Positions 56,501 through 64,000 of a stretch of 64,000 bases of DNA are shown here, one piece after another. Below the pieces are notes generated by a model. It was not told where the DNA came from. It did not search any database and worked only from the letters and a program-made list of their open reading frames with translations. The translations under genes were made by a program, and so were the position numbers. How positions within the stretch are numbered: the stretch's first letter is position 1; the number at the start of each line of letters is the position of its first letter. This stretch comes from Phaffia rhodozyma (Eukaryota; Basidiomycota; Tremellomycetes; Cystofilobasidiales; Mrakiaceae): the NCBI GenBank assembly GCA_014706385.1, contig JACGZH010000003.1, forward strand, positions 1 to 64,000, written 5' to 3'.

Positions 56501-58957
56501 GATCCATCACCTCCCCTTCCTCCTCCTAGATCTACGATATTGCCCCCTTTGCCACCGAAGAATATCGACTTGAGTGAAGAAGAGGAAGGTGCCCAGACGG
56601 AGGAGGAAGGCTTGGGCCATTCTGAAACTGAAGGTTAATAGGGTTTTTTCTCTGCTGAGTTCCAGTCCTTGGCTTGAGCTATAATCTGCGCTTTTCTGAC
56701 TTGACTTACATTGATCTCATTATCCAAGATGAACCAGTTTCTGCTACTCTTCCACCTCCGAGAAGAAGGTCTATGCTTCCTCCTCTGCCTACATCTGCCC
56801 CTGTTCTGAGCGAGGAAACCGATATAGATGCTAGTACCTCTGCCGAGGAAGAGGCGGACGCTGAAGTTGAGGAAGGCGAGGAGGATGAGTCCGAAATCGA
56901 ACAGGAGGGTCAGTAGTGATTGGTTTTATATCATAAGAATTTTGAAGAACTGACACAATGTACAATATTTTGTAGCTCCTCCTCTACCACCTGCTCGGAT
57001 ACCATTACCCCATACCGCCCATGGCAACGTTCCTTCTTCCGCTGCGTCTTCGGGAAGTACTGCGCCATCTTCCTTCCGTCAGCGGCCTGCTGTGCCCTTA
57101 CCAAGTGTCCCTGTTCCTTCGTCAGATGAAAAAATCACAGCCAACCCTGGTTCCCTTCCTCCTGTGCGATCGCCGATTCTCTCAAAAGAACCTGTTTCAG
57201 CTTTATCACCTCCACCCGCTCCTGCTCCTGTAAGGGCTGAGGTGGAAGCCATCGATGTAGACAACACACAGGAAGTCACCTCACAATCAACTGAGGCTGA
57301 TGCCGATTCCGAAGCCGCTCGAAGACAGTCTATTGCTGCTCGGATGGCCAAATTGGGCGGACCAAATCAATTTCGGCTCTTTGGAGGGCCACCGGTTGCG
57401 ATTCGGAAGCCCGTCGCTACCGCTGAAGGCAACGAAGATGATGATACAACAAGAGAAGAAGGTTCAACAGCCGAAAACGCTACGAGCACTGTCAACGAGG
57501 AAGAGGAGGAGGAAGATGATGAGGTTAGGAGAGCGAGGGCGAGAGCTAAAATGGCTGCCATGGGAGGAATGAGGATGGGTGGCTTTGGAATGGCTCAGCC
57601 AGCTTCCGCTCCTCCGCCACCGCCTATTGAAGTGCCGGTTGAGCATGAAAGGTCATCAAAAGAATCTGCACCAACCGCACAGGAGAGATCTACGGATCGG
57701 TCTCAACAACGCGAGGAAACCGAAGCCTATGAACCTGAAGAGACAGGGCCGATCGATGGATTTGAGGAATCACAAGACCACCTGGCACCAGTTGTGAACG
57801 AGGCATCGCTTGCCCCTCCCCTTCCGCTTGCTGGTGGAGACTATCAATTCGATGTCCCATCTTTTGAGACTGAATCTTCTACTCCTCCTCTTACTCTTAC
57901 GTCTCCGGATTCTGAAGAAGCTCCTCCTCCCCCTCCTTCCGGTCGTCCGAGCCGAGGCCTTCATCCTTTAGTCACTGAATCCCTCTCAGGTAAACTTCAT
58001 CCCGAAACTACAGCCGAGTTGCCTGTATCTCCTTCTTCAATCGCTTCGCCATCGTCGCCTATCACACCGAATAGACGGTCTTCCCTCAAGAGAATATCGG
58101 GTGTGTTTAACACACGAAAATCTTCGGATGGGGGCCGTCCAATTCTGGAAGCGCTAGAACCGCCCTCAGCAGACTCCAGTCATAGCCCTCAGACAACATC
58201 GCAGACGATTGATGAGCGTCACGAGCTTCCTCTCCCTCCTTCTTCTGTTGCTTCTACCCCATCTCCAGCAGTTAGAGATAACACTTCGCTATCCCAACAC
58301 CATGTTCATCTTTCCAATGTGGAGTTGATACAACTTTCCAGAACGAACGGGGCTGAGGTCTTGAAGATCGCAAACGCTTCATTGCATCAAAGCAAGAAAT
58401 CCGTCATTGCAGTAAGTCCATCATCTCAACCATGACTCAAAATGGCCATACACGACAAGAAATTCACGCATTTGCGTTACATGTATCGTTATAGGACGGC
58501 ACCTCTCTCGGATTTGTTCGAGAAACTCTACATGCTGCTCATTGCCAGCCTCCAACCGAGGACGGGATGTCATTTGGTCACCTTATCTTCCATCAAACCG
58601 GAAAGTCCGTTCAAGCGCGGCGAGACGATATTCGGCCGGGAGACATCGTCTTGATTGAACACGCCCACTTCAGGGGAAAGAAAGGCCTTACTCACTACAC
58701 CACTGATGTCGAGTTCGAGAATGGTGTGGTGTTGGAGTTTGAAGCCAAGAAGTCAAAGGTAAAGGTCGCGCAGGCCGTCGGGAAGGCGAACGCGTATCCT
58801 ACGTTGGATGCTGCTAGGTAAGTGATTATCGATGAAACTGGCCTGCAGTGAATAGTACACAATATTGACCTCTCTGTTGTTTCTATTGGTGGAACGTAGC
58901 TACAAGTTGGAGGATCTGCAGTCTGGATCTGCTAAATTCTTCAGACCTTTCAAATGA
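53568..58957 (+). CDS. Bbc1-like SH3 protein of actin patches
   Basis: Bbc1 (Mti1) binds type I myosin and restrains Las17/WASP-driven actin assembly at endocytic sites. The start MSDFPWVGKS (53568) splices to MRYNSPHSTDLSFDADQAIR and WSLGEILETGKKGIFPKEFV, an SH3 domain whose ALYDY-like start is degenerate. A long Pro/Ser/Glu-rich middle, split by introns, holds PxxP stretches. It has two copies of GGMSASDAKES with GGSLK[DE]RMA (about 54460 and 54740) and repeats of the IAARMAKLGG type (about 55300 and 57340). The C-terminus (about 58490 on) reads DGTSLGFVRETLHAAHCQPP, GMSFGHLIFHQTGKSVQARR and IRPGDIVLIEHAHFRGKKGL. It matches the conserved Bbc1 C-terminal domain and ends at TGA 58955-58957. 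Exact exon borders in the middle were not all resolved. Confidence 0.88.
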
Positions 58958-59480
58958 TCATCTATTGTTCCTCTATCTCTATGTTTACCTTCTATACACT
59001 TTGTATACGTTATTAGGATTTCTTCTTTCTCTCCTTCCTCTCTTTCTCTCATAGTTAGTCTTGTGTTTTGTTGATATATTATAGCATTTGTGCTAACTTC
59101 GCTTCGACCGAATCACAGCATATGTACTCTGTTTAATGTTAACTGCCACAAGACCTTGATGTTCACATGGGACAATACAAAGGGTGTCAAAGATACGAAA
59201 GAAGGAGGTTTGGACGATGAATAGGATTCGAGTATCAATAAAGAACAGATTAATTTTACTAGTGAGCTCTATCAATGATAACATGATGAGATATAGAGAG
59301 TAAAGAGTGAAGGAAGAGAAGAAATAGTTAATGTACAAAGGTTGGGGTCAAAGGACGGTCGAGCTGACAAGTTTTCCTAAAGCTATTTGGATGTTTTGAC
59401 ATGGTAATATTAGAAAGAGAGAAAGCAGAAGGATTAGAGCTGAAAGAAGAAAATAAAGGCCGAGGAGGAGTAATTGTCAG
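58958..59480. other. Convergent 3' flanks
   Basis: AT-rich sequence between convergent genes. No feature was recognised. Confidence 0.55.
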
Positions 59481-61934
59481 TCACTGTGTTGAATGAAGAG
59501 CGAAGAACGAAACTGATCGCCGTCCGCCAAGAAAAAAAGAAACTCACGATATATCTAAAGTCAGGTCTCTTATCTCCCATCGCGATGATTTCTTCTTCCG
59601 ACTTATCGTTCAACCCAAGTCTCTGGAGAGTATCCGCATCGTGGACCTCTCCTGAACGCAAAGGTGTGGGGGGAAGTCCGTACAGCTCGTCTCGTCTTTT
59701 GTTCTCGCGCTTCATCAAGAGATGAACGATGGTAGAACAGATGAAACCCATAGCGCAGAACCCGAGGGTTACGCCGTGTCCTAGTTTGAACGAGGGAGTA
59801 TCTTTCGGACGATAGACCTGAGAGGAAACGATACCTCCAGAATTACCCAGGCTGAACACCATTCCCATAGCCATAGCTTTCTTGTAGTGGTTTCCGAAGT
59901 TGTTGCTCGTCCAAGTGATGGTAATGGCGATTTGAGGAGCGATACTGGCGACGGTTAAGAAGATGGCAAAGTAGAGAACTCCGGGATGGTGGATCGGCAC
60001 AGTGACAAGAATGATGTATCCGATGAGGGCCAGAGAGGACTATCAAGAACGCAAAGATCGAGGGTCCACCCAAGAAAGAAGAAAACAAAGAGGTTAGAGG
60101 GCATGCGTAGGTAAGTGTAAAAGGCGATGAAGACTAAACGACATACCCAGAACATCATAAAGTAACCGCGGTTCCCGTATCTGTCACTCAAGATGGCAGT
60201 AGCGACAGTGGTGAAGAAGGCGAGCACGTAAGGTGGTACCGTTAAAAGAAGGGATTGGGAGGTCGTCCATCTACCAAGGGAAGCTACGACGGTAGGCGAG
60301 AAAAGACTCTGAGAGTAGATCGGCTCGGCGCAACCGATATAGATCAACATAAAGAGCCAAGTTCTGATCGTAAATTTCGAAGGAAAGAAAATGTAAACAA
60401 ATGAGAATCCTAGTCATGGAGAAAAGAGAGGATAGACAGTGGACATACTTGTAGTCGGTCAGCGCATCTTTGACCCGCTTCCAGCTGAATGTTCCGGCGT
60501 TGGCAACTCCTGTATCCAAGTGAAGTCTGTCCAGGACCAACTTCCTCTCCTCTTCCTGTATAAAGTGATCAGATATGGTTAGCGAGATCCGAAGAGGAAC
60601 AACGGAGGCACTGCTAACACTTGACGTGGCGTGGACGAACAGTGAGGAATTTAGCTTGCTCTGGGAAATCATGAACAAAGAACGGAGCAATGCAAGCAAT
60701 TACGAAAGTCATGAGTCCTTCGATGATGAACTAATGAGCCAATATGAAACATGTCAGCGATGAGAGAAGCGTCATATATGAAGTGGTGAGAGTATCCATC
60801 GAGACGACGTACAATCCAGGACCACCCGTTCTTGCCTCCAACACCTGCCATCTTCGCAATAGCCCAACCGAGGATTCCTCCGAACGCGCCGGCCAATGTA
60901 GCGGCCGAGAAGAACAAAGCGATCCGGAGAGATTGCTCTCTTCGCTTATACCACATACCGAGGTACATTGAGATTCCAGGGAACAATCCAGACTCAAACA
61001 AACCAAGGAGGAATCGAAGCGCGAGAAGCTGATGATAATTCTTGACAAGGCCCATCATAGTCTGAGTGATTGCCCAGAGAACCATGATGAATGGAATCCA
61101 GCGGGATGGTCGGAATTTCTTGAGGACAAGGTCTAAAGGGAAGCGAGAGGAGTAGTGGCAGTTTAACCGAAGCTTAGTAGAGGGAACAGTGCATGTGCGC
61201 AATCTGGACAAATCGTCTGGGTCGGGCTTACTGGACGGGATCTCGAATGCAACATAACTGACAAAGAATATCGTACTGGCGATAGTATACTGTGAAAGTA
61301 TGGACAGATTCGAACGAGGCAATTAGCACAGTGTTTGAAGAAGAATTCTTTCCTCGAGGGGCTTAACTTACCTGAAGAGATGTTAATTTGAGATCCGTAC
61401 TGTAGAGAACAAGGTCAGAGGTGAGTCATTTCAAATGCGCAGCTCAACATTGTAAGACATCGAGAATCTTGGTCTACCTTAAGCCTGCCAATTTAGCGAC
61501 TCCGATATTAATCCGGTCCAAAAAGGACATCTAGATGATTGTGTGAGAAGAGAGAAAGAGAAGAGAGTCATATTAATGTGGTGTTTCTAAGCTTGAATCA
61601 GGTATCCATAACACATACCAAAAAGAGGAGGGTTAAGAACGGCACGAGAGTTCTGTCGATTTTCCAAACGAGCGCCTAGGTTCAGAGACATAAGAAAGGA
61701 GTTCAACGGGAGCGCCAGACGTAAGCAAATGACACCAGAGAAGAGCTCTTCCCATACCTTGTCTATGCGGCTGGCCTCATCCTGCTCGGCTTGAGAAAGA
61801 ACTTTACGATCTGAAACGAGATTCCCTCGAGGTTTCTCTGCCGACCGTTCGAGCGAGGTGGAGGAAGACGACCTATCCATAGAAGCGTCAAGTGCTGGTG
61901 AGGAGCTGGTGGGTGACTTTTCGGTTAGTTGCAT
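59481..61934 (-). CDS. MFS transporter, anion:cation symporter family (Dal5/Tna1-like)
   Basis: This is a plasma-membrane permease for a small organic anion such as allantoate, nicotinate, a vitamin or a dipeptide. The cytosolic N-terminus MQLTEKSPTSSSPALDASMD starts at 61934, with DEASRIDKV before the first membrane span. Conserved segments are TIASTIFFVSYVAFEIPS, RWIPFIMVLWAITQTMMGL, RFLLGLFESGLFPGISMYLG with MWYKRREQSLRIALFFSAA (the loop 4-5 signature), GRWTTSQSLLLTVPPYVLAF, ITWTSNNFGNHYKKAMAMGM and SLGNSGGIVSSQVYRPKD. About 480 residues and twelve spans across some ten exons fit the family. The last intron brings in a stop directly (DFRYI then TGA at 59481-59483). The substrate is not predictable. 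Confidence 0.9.
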
Positions 61935-62572
61935 AGTGGAGTTTAGCTTTTATTGGCGTCCAGTTTGCTTCTTCTTCTCGTTCTCCTTTTACTTCTTTTT
62001 GTCCTTCTTTAGATTTTTTCTCAACCCACGGGTGAAGAATAATGGTTAGTTTGAGGGAGAATAGAGAAGTGCTCGGACGGAAGGTTTCCCAGTATTCAAC
62101 TGTCTTTATATATTATATGTTTGCCCGCTCTACCGACTGCTCCTCACGCCACGTCCAACAGCCTGGAGGAATAGTCCGATGATGAGTTTAGTAGTTCGAG
62201 ATTGACTCGACTTCCTGATGGCTTATTTGACTTAGATATCGACAACAACCCTGTTATCATTCAACTATTTCAATTTATCGGCCTAAAACACCGATAGGGT
62301 ATAAGCTCTCACCGGTCCGGAATCTCCGTTTAGAACGGGGGTCATCCACAAGCGGCTTGGGATTTTACGGGGTTGAAGTTGGGGTCATCTGGGGTTATTA
62401 AGAACTTGTGCCCTGATAATGAGCTGCTTGGTAATCTAGCTCATGACTAATCACAACCCTAACCATATCACGCAACTTCACTCGTCCATGTTTCTTTCCT
62501 CGACAAAACATTTGGCCATCAAACATTCGCTCTCTCTTTCGATCTCTTTCTTTCCCAACCTCGTTCTTGCCC
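61935..62572. promoter_or_regulatory. Divergent promoter region, with telobox
   Basis: This is the region between the MFS gene and the glutathione synthetase gene. AACCCTAACC at 62455-62464 lies 109 bases before the GSH2 ATG. A T-rich leader (61965-62020) faces the MFS gene. No gene is seen. Confidence 0.55.
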
Positions 62573-64000
62573 ATGGCTCATCCAGCACTTGCCTCGGCCA
62601 TCCCTGCATGGCCACCAAGTCTGTCTCAACCAGAACTAGACCATCTGGCCTCTCTTGCGCTCGACTATGCTCTCTCCCACGGACTCATCTACCGACCGCC
62701 CTACCCAGACCCTTCCGTTCACAATCCCCTCAGCGCTTCCGCCATCTCTGCTCCGGTCTCACTGTTTCCTTCACCTTTCCCTAGAGACCTTTACACCCGT
62801 GTGATAAACCTCCAGTCAGCCTATAACGAACTCTATGCTAGAATCACGATGGACGACCGGTGGCTCGACCACGTCGTCAGAGGATGCTTCTGGGGAGACA
62901 ATGGTGGAGACAGTTTCATGAGAGACGTCTGGCAGGGCTGGAAAGATAGCCAAGAGGAGGGCGTGAAGCAGGTCAGTCCTCGTTTCGCTCTCAATCGTAT
63001 TCTCTGTAAGCCAAAGCCAGCGTTTTTCTCACATGCATCATCCCTCGGCCTTGGAATTAGCCCCTCCAACTGCTACTCTCCAGATCAGACTACCTGCTTC
63101 ACCAAAGCCTATCGAAGAAGAACGAGCCACTATCCATGAAACAAGTCGAGTTTAACACAATCTCTTCCAGCTTCGGCTCTCTGAGCGAGAAAGTCGGAGG
63201 GCTTCATAGGTTTGTGTCTTTGTATCTCATCATCTTGATCGTTCCTACGCGTCTGCATACTGTATAGTGCAAGGCAAGGGCTAACGTAAGTCTCCTCCAG
63301 ATATCTTACCCTTCAAACAGGTTATCTTAACGCGTCTCCATGTCTCCAGATAAAGAACCTGCCGGCCAATTCACCCATTCATGGACTAGCTAACGGTCTG
63401 GCCGAAGCACATAAGGCCTTTAACATTCCAGAGTAAGGCTTCTCTCCCCTTTCGTCTACTTCACACGAGCGCGCCATATATTGAACATAGTGCAACCCAA
63501 TCTAGATCATCCATCTTGTTTGTGGTTCAGGATGGAGAACGGAATGCGTTTGATCAGCGTTGGCTAGAGTATGAGCTTTTGGAAACGTAAGCAGTCGTTT
63601 GCCTGCCTATCCATTTGTCTATCCAAGTGCGCTTCTTCTTTCTTGTCGACTGATCACAATTTGTGAATGACCTTCCCTTCTCAGGCATGGCATCCGGTCT
63701 CACAGAGCCTCTCTCGCCACACTTCAACGAGCTTCTAGCACAAATTCTTCCTATCAGCTCATCTACTGCAACCCCAGCTCACCTCAAAATACGCCTGAAC
63801 TGATCTCTGTAGTCTACTACCGCGCGGCCTACACCCCCGACGACTACGCCTCTCCCACCGACTGGACGACGAGAACTCGAATAGAACGAACAACCGCCAT
63901 CAAATGCCCTTCGTACGCTCTTCAATTGGCTGGGAGCAAAAAGGTTCAACAAGTGCTTACCATGCCGGGAGTACTCGAGTACTTCTTACCATCGTCTGGC
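62573..64000 (+). CDS. GSH2: Glutathione synthetase (partial, runs off the right edge)
   Basis: The enzyme joins gamma-glutamylcysteine and glycine with ATP, the second step of glutathione synthesis in the cytosol. The start is MAHPALASAIPAWPPSLSQ at 62573, the first ATG after a CT-rich leader. Conserved segments of eukaryotic GSS follow in order: DDRWLDHVVRGCFWGDNGGD, SDYLLHQSLSKKNEPLSMKQ then VEFNTISSSFGSLS (an ATP/Mg region), GLANGLAEAHKAF, VQDGERNAFDQRWLEYELL, VVYYRAAYTPDDYAS and TAIKCPSYALQLAGSKKVQQ with VLTMPGVLEYFLP. At least five introns are seen, the first at 62972-63062. The remaining third, including the Gly-rich triads, lies outside the window. The gene looks intact so far. Confidence 0.95.

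Noticed and set aside
1..64000. CRISPR arrays, operons and bacterial ribosome binding sites
   Set aside because: None is present. Spacing, introns and telomere show a eukaryotic chromosome.

Overview
This window is the end of a fungal chromosome. It opens with 89 bases of telomere (CCCTAA repeats) and continues through a mosaic subtelomere into gene-dense DNA. Coding regions are cut by many short GT-AG introns of roughly 40-150 bases. The gene set (Bbc1-like SH3 protein, WOPR regulator, Zn2Cys6 factor, DUF1295 protein, Aos1, Rpa12, Opa3) is fungal. Intron density and codon style suggest a basidiomycete, possibly a tremellomycete; that placement is inference. Nearly all genes had to be rebuilt from several exons in different frames. 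Exon joins stated below were read by eye from splice sites and reading phase.

Region 1 (1-34.8 kb) is subtelomeric. A non-LTR retrotransposon with a C-terminal zinc knuckle and restriction-like endonuclease sits between telomere repeats (89 bp outside, 12 bp inside). Behind it lie a DEAD-box helicase (Prp28-type) relic, a TPR-SET methyltransferase, a tRNA-His with an intron, an orphan gene, an alpha-SNAP, a MAPEG protein, a secreted GDSL esterase with a one-base frameshift, a ruined class V aminotransferase, a thioredoxin-reductase-like flavoprotein, a secreted tannase/feruloyl esterase, a Zn2Cys6 transcription factor, and a decayed Fanzor (eukaryotic TnpB-like RNA-guided nuclease). Long gene-poor gaps separate these.

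Region 2 (34.8-64 kb) is compact and looks like core chromosome. It holds Aos1 (SUMO E1 subunit) divergent from a FAM86/METTL16-fold methyltransferase, an endonuclease III-like glycosylase, a DHDPS-family aldolase, Rpa12 divergent from Opa3, a WOPR (Gti1/Pac2) regulator with a long upstream region, a DUF1295 membrane protein divergent from a Bbc1-like endocytic protein, an MFS anion transporter, and the 5' part of glutathione synthetase running off the right edge.

Functionally, the two secreted esterases and the Zn2Cys6 factor would suit growth on plant polyphenols and acetylated polysaccharides. The right half is mostly housekeeping: SUMOylation, translation-factor methylation, base excision repair, RNA polymerase I, mitochondria, actin and glutathione. 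The strongest candidates for follow-up are the telomere-nested retrotransposon, the Fanzor relic, and telobox motifs (AACCCTAA) placed just upstream of several genes.
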